From NCBI GenBank assembly GCA_022866195.1, contig JALHUF010000211.1:1-8285 (forward strand): DNA of 8,285 nucleotides, read 5' to 3'. Of this stretch, positions 1 through 5,713 are shown piece by piece. This DNA is from Terriglobia bacterium (GTDB lineage Bacteria > Acidobacteriota > Terriglobia > UBA7540). The position numbers were made by a program, and so were the translations under genes. A model generated the notes under the pieces. That model did not search any database, had not been told where the DNA came from, and saw nothing but the letters and a program-made list of their open reading frames with translations. Position 1 is the first letter of the stretch. Every line of letters starts with the position of its first letter.

Positions 1-64
1 CTATTCTTCAGCCCGCATGTCTTAAGAGCTGGCGCATCATCTCGCCTGGACCCTGATCCACAGG
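1..64. other. Short flank, no feature recognised
   Basis: This is the stretch downstream of the stop codon of the reductase gene that follows. On the minus strand an ATGATG is followed after eight further codons by a TGA, so no gene start can be supported. No inverted repeat with a T-run is visible. Confidence 0.3.
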
Positions 65-940
65 CTAGGGTTGTAGCCCGTCCGAGCCCGCGGGCGAAAA
101 CCGCGGGAGCGCGCGGAGGTACTCAGCTAGGGCTTCCGGCCAAGGACGCGGCAAACCGAACCCTGCATTCTTCAACGCCTCCATGGCCATGACAGCGTAC
201 TTCAGCCGCACGGCGCGCCGTCTCATCTGGTCGGAAGGCTTGCCGATGACGCGGCGGGCGTCGAGCCCGGCAAGTTCCGCGGCGCGCCGCGCCAGATCGT
301 AGCGGCTGCACACACCCTGATTGGAAAGATGGTACAGCCCGTAGCGACTCGCCTCCACCACCTCCATGATCTTTTGTGCGGCATCCACGGTGTAGGTCGC
401 GGAGCCGACTTGATCGGCAGCGACCATGTAGGTTTCCCCCGCCGCAATTCTGCGCAGGCCCTTCTCCACGAAGTTCGTCTTTCCGGGTCCGAACAGCACT
501 GAAACGCGAAAGATCCAGTGCGCCGGTAGCGTCCGGACGATCTGCTCGCCACGCAGCTTCGTGCGCCCGTAAACCGTCGGGGGAATCGTCGGGTCGGATT
601 CGGTGTAGGGGGTTTGCTTCTGGCCGTCGAAGACGGCGTCGGTGGAGATGTAGGCCACCGCGGCGCCCAGCTCGCGTGCGGCTTCCACCACGTAGCGCGT
701 CGCGTGAACATTCACCAGATAGCCCTTCGCAGGATCGGCCTCACAGATGTCCAAATCGGGGATTCCCGCGGGATGCACGATGACATCCGGAGCTGCTTTC
801 GCCAGAGCCGCTCGTATCTCCTCGGCTTTCGTAAGGTCTGCCTCGGCCCGCGTCAGCGGGTAAACCCTGTGTCGCGTGGAGAAGACCTGCACCAGCCCGT
901 AGCCAAACAGACCCGCCGCCCCTGTGATCGCCACTTTCAT
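65..940 (-). CDS. dTDP-4-dehydrorhamnose reductase (RmlD-like) / sugar nucleotide-binding SDR protein
   Basis: This is a 291-residue extended short-chain dehydrogenase of the RmlD substrate-binding family. RmlD reduces dTDP-4-dehydro-L-rhamnose to dTDP-L-rhamnose with NAD(P)H in the cytoplasm. Visible signs are the N-terminal Rossmann motif TGAAGLFG at residues 6-13, STDAVFDG at 99-106 (RmlD enzymes usually have STDYVFDG), the catalytic YGRTK with Tyr124 and Lys128, and the family's C-terminal RPWPEAL at 265-271. I chose the ATG at 940 because the Rossmann strand begins there at MKVAITG and a GGGGGTGG ribosome binding site lies just upstream. A GTG ten codons earlier would only add a non-homologous tail. 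The length is normal. No other rhamnose genes are visible, so the substrate is not proven; the same fold occurs in other NDP-sugar reductases and in the regulatory subunit of SAM synthetase. The gene is divergent from the P-loop gene starting at 1301. Confidence 0.85.
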   Translation of the reverse strand: MKVAITGAAGLFGYGLVQVFSTRHRVYPLTRAEADLTKAEEIRAALAKAAPDVIVHPAGIPDLDICEADPAKGYLVNVHATRYVVEAARELGAAVAYISTDAVFDGQKQTPYTESDPTIPPTVYGRTKLRGEQIVRTLPAHWIFRVSVLFGPGKTNFVEKGLRRIAAGETYMVAADQVGSATYTVDAAQKIMEVVEASRYGLYHLSNQGVCSRYDLARRAAELAGLDARRVIGKPSDQMRRRAVRLKYAVMAMEALKNAGFGLPRPWPEALAEYLRALPRFSPAGSDGLQP

Positions 941-1208
941 GGCCACCCCCGGTGATCGCTTCGAAGGCACATGCTACCACGGCTTCCCTGATCGACAGCA
1001 GAGGTGTCTGCCCCCCTTGGTCCAAGCGTGCTTGATTGGGGCTCGCCCGGAGAGGCAACCTCCGGGGCGGCAGGAGTCGGCGCAGGGAGCAAAGTCACCC
1101 CGGCTTTGGGCTAGGTGTCTAGCCAATCCCGTGCCGTCCCACCGACGCACAACCTCTGATTAAGAAAGCTTAGGCGCAGCATAAATTTTTCTGATGGCAA
1201 AATGTCCG
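941..1208. other. Divergent intergenic region with hairpins
   Basis: No gene was found here. Two inverted repeats stand out. At 1044-1069 arms of nine base pairs, with one bulged G, enclose AGGCAAC. At 1109-1124 a perfect GGCTAG/CTAGCC stem has the loop GTGT. The bases between them are GC-rich and could fold further. The region is upstream of both divergent genes, so it may hold a 5' leader for either one. I compared it by eye with glycine, c-di-GMP-I, cobalamin, TPP and SAM riboswitch cores and found no convincing match. An AT-rich patch around 1158-1200 may contain promoter elements, but none is clear. Confidence 0.35.
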
Positions 1209-1224
1209 TTTTCGGCGCCGAAAA
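1209..1224. promoter_or_regulatory. 16-bp perfect palindrome, possible operator
   Basis: TTTTCGGCGCCGAAAA is fully self-complementary over 16 bp. It lies 76 bp before the ATG of the P-loop gene and immediately upstream of a weak TTGATC-17-TAAGGT promoter candidate. A palindrome without a loop fits a dimeric repressor site better than a terminator, although the T and A runs at its ends could also support a small hairpin. No regulator is named. Confidence 0.35.
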
Positions 1225-1226
1225 AG

Positions 1227-1255
1227 TTGATCCCTGGTCTGACAGCCCGTAAGGT
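1227..1255 (+). promoter_or_regulatory. Weak sigma70-like promoter candidate for the P-loop gene
   Basis: TTGATC at 1227-1232 is separated by 17 bp from TAAGGT at 1250-1255. The -10 matches the consensus at only three positions. The leader it would produce contains a CCGAC/GTCGG hairpin whose 3' arm touches the GGAAGGAG ribosome binding site of the gene at 1301. Confidence 0.25.
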
Positions 1256-1300
1256 GAGGTGGATAGGGTCTGCCGACCGAACAGTCGGAAGGAGCTGCGA

Positions 1301-2977
1301 ATGCCGCCGGAGTCGCTCTACACATTTCCTCCTGCGCCCGCACCCGACCTGACCGAGTGGGCGGGTTCGCCAATGGGTGTGTCGAACACCGTCACGCGGA
1401 CCAAGGGGCGCACGGTAGTACACGATAAGACAGTGGATGCCACCCCCGGCCTGCTGGGAAGACTCCTCAATAGCGCCTACGGCCACTTGAGCGCGATGGT
1501 TGGCCAGCGAGCCGTGTATCAGCACGACGTGATGATCCACGGCATCCGGGTGCGCGCCACCTCCAACAGTCATCATCTGAACGATTTCTGGGTGGAGAAC
1601 TGGTACAGCCCCCAGGAGTGGCAAGCCTTGACGGGCCAGGTCCCGCCCTCTGAACCGCGCGTCAGAGTCTACGCGCTCCACGGGGTGAAAGACGAGCCAG
1701 AGGCCGCCTACTACAGCCACGACACCAACACCCTCGCTTTCTTCAACACTTCCTATTACGGCCAGCTCAAGAGCTGGGTGCTGGGTGCCGTGGGACGCAT
1801 CCTGGCAGCAGAGTACGGCATTCACTCCATTCACGGCGCCTGCATCGAGAAGAGCGGCAAGGGCATACTCTACATCGCGCCCACCGGCACGGGAAAATCC
1901 ACCAGTTCGTACGGGCTGATGAGTTACGCGAAGACGCGCTTCCATTCCGACGACTGGGTTTACGTCCGCTACACCTACGCAACCCGCGACGGCCGTCGCG
2001 TCTTCGTGGTGCGTGCCGAGGGGGCGGATGGTTCTGAGGCGCGCGGCTATCGAGTCTATCGTTGGCTCGAACAACACGAGAAGGAGGCAAACGCGCGCCT
2101 TACGGCGATGACGCTTGACAACCAGGAGCGGACCCTGAGGCTCGCCGACCTCAACCTGACGGAGCCGCTCGAAGCCCACGCCTATACGTCCGAGAAGGTC
2201 TTCTACCTGCGCACGAACCTAGCGGAGAGTTTCCCCTTGGCCATGTGCGAGATTCTGGCTTCCAAGGAAGAGAATGTCCCGGATGTCTCCGGCACTTTTC
2301 TCCAGCAGAATCGCCAGACTCTCCAGAGCGTGCTGCGTGAGCTCCGGAGCGCACGCGACGGCGACCAACTCCGTCTGCTCAACCGGAGATCCGACACCGA
2401 GTTGGCGGAGATCTGCGGGCGCCTCATCGCCTTTGACAACGCACGGTCCATGCTCGACATCAGCAAGGTACTGCCGAGAGCGCGCCTCTATTCCAATCCC
2501 CTGGAGCCCCTCCGGTTGGCCGCAGTCATGCTGCTGAAGCGCGACGCAGACGACCCCACCGTTCTCGCTCATCTCTCGCTCGACCAGTTCATGGAGCGGC
2601 TGCTTATTGGCGAAACGCCCGACAAGAAACGCGAGACCGCTTACAACGCCTACCGCGCCGTGGACGACAAGGCCGAGCGCGCGCTCATTGAAGGCCTGGA
2701 GAGGCAAGCAAGCTCATCCCCCGGCTCCACCCTCTACCGCCTCTTCTCCGAGGCCGATGGCAAGCCCGCCTCACTCGACGAGGAATTTGAGCTGTTCCGC
2801 GTGATGTATCAGACCACTCGTTGCTATGGGCTGAACACTGTCCTGCAAAAGGATCCGCGCGTGCGCGACCGGCGCGCCGCCGTGGGGCGCACCATGGCCC
2901 TGATCGCTCGCACCGTGGACGAAGAACCCGCAGGGATTCATCTCTCCCTCGAGAGCTACAGCAAGTACATTGATTGA
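1301..2977 (+). CDS. HPr kinase/PEPCK-like P-loop protein, substrate unknown
   Basis: This is a 558-residue soluble protein with a central nucleotide-binding domain like the C-terminal domain of HPr kinase/phosphorylase, a fold shared with PEP carboxykinase. The sequence has SIHGACIE at 176-183, a Walker A motif APTGTGKST at 193-201, and a metal-binding FHSDDWV at 214-220 that matches the paired aspartates in HprK and PEPCK. About 175 residues precede this domain and about 340 follow it. That makes it much longer than HprK (roughly 310 residues), and I do not recognise the flanking parts. No signal peptide or membrane segment is visible. I chose the ATG at 1301 because GGAAGGAG lies six bases upstream; a GTG at 1259 has no such support. 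There is no ptsH, ptsI or carbohydrate operon nearby, so phosphorylation of HPr should not be assumed. An ATP-dependent kinase or PEPCK-like role is inference. Confidence 0.75.
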   Translation: MPPESLYTFPPAPAPDLTEWAGSPMGVSNTVTRTKGRTVVHDKTVDATPGLLGRLLNSAYGHLSAMVGQRAVYQHDVMIHGIRVRATSNSHHLNDFWVENWYSPQEWQALTGQVPPSEPRVRVYALHGVKDEPEAAYYSHDTNTLAFFNTSYYGQLKSWVLGAVGRILAAEYGIHSIHGACIEKSGKGILYIAPTGTGKSTSSYGLMSYAKTRFHSDDWVYVRYTYATRDGRRVFVVRAEGADGSEARGYRVYRWLEQHEKEANARLTAMTLDNQERTLRLADLNLTEPLEAHAYTSEKVFYLRTNLAESFPLAMCEILASKEENVPDVSGTFLQQNRQTLQSVLRELRSARDGDQLRLLNRRSDTELAEICGRLIAFDNARSMLDISKVLPRARLYSNPLEPLRLAAVMLLKRDADDPTVLAHLSLDQFMERLLIGETPDKKRETAYNAYRAVDDKAERALIEGLERQASSSPGSTLYRLFSEADGKPASLDEEFELFRVMYQTTRCYGLNTVLQKDPRVRDRRAAVGRTMALIARTVDEEPAGIHLSLESYSKYID

Positions 2978-3102
2978 TTCCCGCACCGCGAGCGCAGCGC
3001 CCCCATCGCGCATCTGGCGCGTTGCCGGGCCGAAATCAACACCCCGCGAGGAGGCGAACCTGGTTACGGACTCTGACCAACCGGGGGCGCGTGGCCAGCC
3101 GG
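2978..3102. other. Intergenic spacer, nothing recognised
   Basis: This is a GC-rich spacer between the P-loop gene and the promoter of the flavin reductase. I see no gene and no clear terminator with a T-run. Confidence 0.3.
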
Positions 3103-3111
3103 TGTTATAAT
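3103..3111 (+). promoter_or_regulatory. Extended -10 promoter for the flavin reductase
   Basis: TGTTATAAT is a perfect extended -10 element (TG-N-TATAAT). There is no recognisable -35 hexamer at 3083-3088 (GGGGGC), as is common for extended -10 promoters. Transcription would begin near 3118 and give a leader of about 257 nt before the flavin reductase start. Confidence 0.6.
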
Positions 3112-3117
3112 CGCGCG

Positions 3118-3374
3118 CTGTAGCGGCAGCCCGGCAGGGGAATATGCCGCTGCCCCTGCGCCGCGTTCTAATCGAAGGGTGATAAGCCCGGGGCGTGCCG
3201 GCTCAATTCGAGGTCACCCCGTAGACAAGCCGGCGCGTTCACACTCCGGCAGCGGCCCAAGCGCGCCTTGGGGGCAGAGGCAGCAAGGTGTATATCGGCG
3301 ATCTACCGGGAAAGCAGAATGGGAATCCGGGGTAACATCGAACTTCAACGTTGAGAACAAGGAGCACCTTCCCG
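3118..3374 (+). other. Structured 5' leader of the flavin reductase gene
   Basis: This is a long untranslated stretch between the extended -10 promoter and the ATG at 3375. Near its 5' end two stems interleave. AGCGGCA at 3122-3128 pairs with TGCCGCT at 3145-3151, and GCAGGGG at 3134-3140 pairs with CCCCTGC at 3153-3159. Together they would form a pseudoknot, or else two competing folds. The rest is GC-rich with several short inverted repeats. It does not resemble the FMN riboswitch core, RNase P RNA, tmRNA or SRP RNA by eye. It could be a regulatory leader or a small RNA; its function is unknown. Confidence 0.4.
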
Positions 3375-3911
3375 ATGGCGAAAGTGACAGTTCCCTACAC
3401 CCAGCACTTTGCACTGACCATGCGCCGGATGCGCGAGGATGGACTTTTGCTGGTCACCACGGGCGCCGATGGCAGGCCCAACGTGATGACGATCGGCTGG
3501 GGCACGATGGGGTGCATCTGGGGCAGGCCGGTCTTCATCGTGCTCGTCCGGCCATCTCGCTACACCTATAGCCGCCTGGAGGAATCCAGCGACTTCACCG
3601 TGAACGTTCCTCCCCGCGAGCTGGCGGCCGCCGTGAGCCATTGCGGCACCGTATCGGGGCGGGAACACGACAAGTTCGCCGAGATGCGGCTGACGCCGGT
3701 CCCCAGCCGGCAGGTGCGCCCCCCCATCATCAAGGAATGCGTTGTGCACTACGAGTGCCGGACCCTGCATCGGAACGACATCAACCCGGCCACGCTGGCT
3801 CAGGCTGTCCTTGACGATGCTTACCCAGAGGGCGATTTCCATCGCGTTTATTTCGGCGAGATCGTCGCCGCCTACGCCGACGAGGACGCCGCCCAACGCT
3901 TGGCCCGGTAG
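3375..3911 (+). CDS. Flavin reductase family protein (FMN-binding split barrel)
   Basis: This is a 178-residue protein of the flavin reductase-like/flavoredoxin family. Members bind FMN in a split beta-barrel and reduce flavin or transfer electrons in the cytoplasm. Supporting features are the opening strands LLLVTTGADGRPNVMTIGW (residues 24-42), the PVFIVLVRPSRYTY segment (52-65), DFTVNVP (73-79) and the family-typical GTVSGREHDKF at 91-101. The length is normal. I chose the ATG at 3375 because AAGGAG lies at 3359-3364; an upstream TTG at 3351 is less likely. The gene is monocistronic as far as can be seen, with its own promoter at 3103, and is convergent with the selenoprotein-B-like gene. 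Its physiological partner cannot be read from the sequence. Confidence 0.85.
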   Translation: MAKVTVPYTQHFALTMRRMREDGLLLVTTGADGRPNVMTIGWGTMGCIWGRPVFIVLVRPSRYTYSRLEESSDFTVNVPPRELAAAVSHCGTVSGREHDKFAEMRLTPVPSRQVRPPIIKECVVHYECRTLHRNDINPATLAQAVLDDAYPEGDFHRVYFGEIVAAYADEDAAQRLAR

Positions 3912-3963
3912 CCACCGCAAATTAGCGTTTGGGATTTGCCGCGGATTTGCGAACAGCAGGCAG

Positions 3964-3989
3964 CGCAGCCCGTCGGCTGACGGGCTGCG
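3964..3989. terminator. Perfect 11-bp hairpin between convergent genes
   Basis: CGCAGCCCGTC at 3964-3974 and GACGGGCTGCG at 3979-3989 are exact inverted repeats around the loop GGCT. The hairpin sits between the ends of two convergent genes and could stop transcription in both directions. It has no T-run on either side, so it is not a classical intrinsic terminator. A dispersed REP-like palindrome is an alternative. Confidence 0.5.
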
Positions 3990-4002
3990 GCTCGCCCCGT
4001 AA

Positions 4003-4024
4003 CCTGTTCCCTGTTCCGTATTCC
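4003..4024. repeat. 7-bp tandem repeat (CCTGTTC)
   Basis: CCTGTTC occurs twice in tandem at 4003-4016, followed by the variant CGTATTC at 4017-4023. The array ends directly at the stop codon of the selenoprotein-B-like gene (4025-4027). It has the same 7-bp period as the unrelated array at the other end of that gene. Confidence 0.65.
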
Positions 4025-4699
4025 CTAGTACTGCTTCTCCACGATGCTTCCGGGCAGGTGAAGTTCTTCGAATTGTCGCAGCGCGTCCACGAGCACGCGG
4101 CGCTGGATATCGGGCTGCTGGGGCGGGCCGAGGCTGTGGCCCAGGGTGAATCCCACGGGGCAGATGGCGCGCGGCGGGCGCATCAGGCGGGATTCCTCCG
4201 GGCGGACGGTGATGAGGACGGTGGGCACGCCGCGCATCTCAATCTCTCGTTGCACCGCAACGACCACCCGGTGGCAAAACGGGCAGCCCCCGGTGAGCAC
4301 CACGGCGTCGGCCTGGGAGCGCTCGATCTCCTGTGCCACGGCCGGAGCCGTTTGCTCATAAACGTAGCTGAGCTTCTTGGTGAATCCCATCATGCCAATG
4401 TGCTTGTTGGAGACGGCTTTGATGAAGCCTTGTGCCGCCAGCTCGCGCAGGCGCTCGATGGGGAAGACACAGTTGATGTCCCGGTCGGCGTCGGTGTGGT
4501 CGTAATGGACGTGGGTGACCATCAGGTCAGAGGCCGCCACGTCACCGGGGATGACGTAGAAGCGCTCGTCACCCTCGAGGTTGAAGGGCTCGTCGGACTT
4601 GCGATGGACTCCCGCCGTCGTCACCAGGGCGACAGCCAATTCCTTCAAAGGCCGATCAAGTGGGGTGTAGGGAACTGCCTTGCGAGAGAGGTCGGACAT
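4025..4699 (-). CDS. Glycine/sarcosine/betaine reductase selenoprotein B family protein, Cys form
   Basis: This is a 224-residue homologue of the selenoprotein B (GrdB/PrdB) family of substrate-specific reductases. It is recognised by LAVALVTTAGVH at 21-32, the VTHVHYDHTDADRDINCVFP block at 61-80, and the redox site GGCPFCH at 137-143. In GrdB the redox motif is UxxC with selenocysteine; here the first position is Cys139 (codon TGC) and the second Cys142, so it is a plain CxxC protein. It is shorter than GrdB (over 400 residues) and has no GrdA or GrdC partners nearby, so Stickland-type glycine reduction is unlikely. A thiol-redox role is inferred. I chose the ATG at 4699 for its family-like N terminus, but no Shine-Dalgarno is present because a tandem heptamer array abuts the start. 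A TTG 26 codons upstream would translate that array and is less likely. The gene lies 87 bp downstream of the selenocysteine peroxiredoxin, on the same strand. Confidence 0.8.
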   Translation of the reverse strand: MSDLSRKAVPYTPLDRPLKELAVALVTTAGVHRKSDEPFNLEGDERFYVIPGDVAASDLMVTHVHYDHTDADRDINCVFPIERLRELAAQGFIKAVSNKHIGMMGFTKKLSYVYEQTAPAVAQEIERSQADAVVLTGGCPFCHRVVVAVQREIEMRGVPTVLITVRPEESRLMRPPRAICPVGFTLGHSLGPPQQPDIQRRVLVDALRQFEELHLPGSIVEKQY

Positions 4700-4701
4700 A
4701 A

Positions 4702-4736
4702 AGTTGTCAGTTGTCAGTTGCCAGTTGTCAGTTGTG
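4702..4736. repeat. 7-bp tandem repeat (AGTTGTC x5)
   Basis: Five consecutive heptamers read AGTTGTC, AGTTGTC, AGTTGCC, AGTTGTC and AGTTGTG on the plus strand (CAACTGA-type on the minus strand). The array ends two bases before the start codon of the selenoprotein-B-like gene, where its ribosome binding site would be expected. Short tandem heptamers of this kind are known between genes in cyanobacteria; here the role is unknown. Confidence 0.8.
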
Positions 4737-4786
4737 CCGCCGAGAGGGGCGACGCACGACCGACAACCAACAGCCAACGAAGAAGC

Positions 4787-5269
4787 TCAGGCGATTTTCC
4801 GCAGCGCGTCGAGGACCTCGGCGATATCCGGCTGGTCTTTCAAGTCGTAGATCTTCGACCAGGCAAGCTTACCGTCCTTATCCACGATAAAGACGGCGCG
4901 CTCGTTGATTCCCAGTTGCGGAACCGCCGCTGCGGGAAAGATCCCGTAAGCTTTCGCCACTTGCCCGTGCGGCCACTTGTCCGAGGCGAGGGGAAAAGTC
5001 AGCCCGCCAACAGACTTCTGGAAGGCAATGTGGCAGGGGACTGAATCGGTTGAGATGCCCACGACCTGGGCATTGTAGCCGGCAAACTTGGCGAGGTCCG
5101 CCTCGAAGGCCGGCAACTCGACCGTTCAAACAGGGGTGAAATCGAGAGGATAGAAAACCAGCACCACGTTCTTGCCCCGGTAACTGGAAAGCTGGAAATC
5201 GCCTGCTTTCTCGCCCGTGTTCGACGGGAGCTTGAAATCGGGGGCTGGATCGCCGATCTGTAACGCCAT
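4787..5269 (-). CDS. Selenocysteine-containing peroxiredoxin (in-frame TGA = Sec48)
   Basis: This is a peroxiredoxin of the AhpC-TSA/AhpE-like group, which reduces hydrogen peroxide and organic peroxides. It reads as one frame from the ATG at 5269 to the stop at 4787 if the TGA at 5126-5128 is decoded as selenocysteine, giving 160 residues. The TGA falls exactly on the peroxidatic position: PLDFTPV-U-T at 41-49, where the family motif is PxxxTxxC (Pro41, Thr45, Sec48). Both sides are intact peroxiredoxin: [11 protein letters not shown] at 5-15 before it, and [15 protein letters not shown] at 69-83 plus NERAVFIVD at 122-130 with the conserved Arg124 after it. Cys79 is the only cysteine and is the likely resolving residue. 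The start has a strong AAGGAGG at 5276-5282. A SECIS-like hairpin follows the TGA. Selenocysteine peroxiredoxins (PrxU) are known in bacteria. The alternative is a pseudogene by nonsense mutation, which is less likely given the exact position. Conventional calling would give only a 109-residue fragment starting after the TGA. Confidence 0.85.
5090..5123 (-). promoter_or_regulatory. Candidate bacterial SECIS element
   Basis: In the minus-strand mRNA a stem starts two bases after the UGA: GG, bulged U, CGAG, internal loop UUG, CC, bulged G, GCCU, apical loop UCG, then AGGC, GG, AC, CUCG, CC. The apical loop lies 19 nt after the UGA, within the spacing usual for bacterial SECIS elements, which are inside the coding region just downstream. 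The loop carries a G, but at its third position, where most known elements have G near the loop start. The fold was worked out by eye without energy calculation. Confidence 0.55.
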
Positions 5270-5379
5270 GCGGAACCTCCTTGTCTGACTTGTTCTTGAA
5301 TGAACCCGGCCCGCAGCGGTGCCGCTACGGGTATCTCAAGCTCGAATCTCGCGCTGCCCTGTAAGCGCGTACGAAATTC

Positions 5380-5408
5380 ATCATAGGAAAGATTCTGAAT
5401 CCTGTGAA
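5380..5408 (-). promoter_or_regulatory. Sigma70 promoter of the peroxiredoxin with an inverted repeat in the spacer
   Basis: On the minus strand TTCACA (5403-5408) is followed after 17 bp by TATGAT (5380-5385), each matching consensus at five of six positions. Transcription would start near 5373, leaving a leader of about 100 nt. The spacer contains GATTC-T-GAATC at 5391-5401, an 11-bp inverted repeat well placed for a repressor. Which regulator uses it cannot be told. Confidence 0.55.
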
Positions 5409-5713
5409 GCCCACTTTCGCGGGGGTTGACCGGCACGCCTCACGGCAAGCTAAAGTCCGGCACCGGTTGTCCTACCCTCAACGCCTTGCGGAGCCTCCGC
5501 GTGTAAACTCGGGCCGGGCGCCCTAAGCATCACCAGCCGGCACTTCAGATTCCCCACCGCCAGACGGATTGTAGTCCAGCCCTTGGGCAAGGGCAAACCC
5601 TGCCAGTTGTTCCGGTCAAGAGTCCGGGGCATCGGTTTGTGGTGGCAGCTCCTCGATCAGCAACTCAACCCCTTGCACCACGAACGTTCACTGAACCTCC
5701 CGGCAAAAACTTC
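5409..5713. other. Intergenic stretch without a supported gene
   Basis: These 305 bases lie between the peroxiredoxin promoter and the end of cysE. Short open frames on both strands lack ribosome binding sites and recognisable protein features. A minus-strand frame at 5450-5632 (60 codons) has no Shine-Dalgarno. Just after the cysE stop the minus strand has a TTTTT run at about 5705-5709, without a clear stem before it. It may be degenerate sequence or an unrecognised RNA. Confidence 0.3.

Noticed and set aside
941..1208. Known riboswitch (c-di-GMP-I, glycine, cobalamin) in the divergent region
   Set aside because: Fragments such as GGAGCAAAG look similar, but the conserved cores do not align by eye.
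1160..2179. Minus-strand open frame of 339 codons
   Set aside because: It is antisense to the P-loop gene, has no recognisable motif, and the sense frame holds clear Walker A and Asp-Asp motifs.
4025..4699. Second selenoprotein (Sec in GrdB-like motif)
   Set aside because: The residue at the Sec position is encoded by TGC, so it is an ordinary cysteine.
3929..5044. Long plus-strand open frame of 371 codons
   Set aside because: It lies antisense across the selenoprotein-B-like and peroxiredoxin genes, has no protein-family features, and is explained by codon bias on the opposite strand.
4787..5116. Stand-alone 109-residue thioredoxin-fold protein
   Set aside because: It would lack the peroxidatic site and first strands. 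The same frame extends upstream through TGA into a perfect peroxiredoxin N terminus.
4999..5436. Minus-strand open frame of 145 codons overlapping the peroxiredoxin
   Set aside because: Its sequence is the out-of-frame reading of the peroxiredoxin N terminus. The correct frame has a strong ribosome binding site and continues through the TGA.
5401..5480. Selenocysteine tRNA gene near the selenoprotein
   Set aside because: A TTCA triplet in a possible anticodon context was seen, but there is no T-arm GGTTCRA sequence or long acceptor stem.
5450..5632. Small minus-strand open frame of 60 codons between peroxiredoxin and cysE
   Set aside because: No ribosome binding site and no recognisable protein feature; not enough to call a gene.
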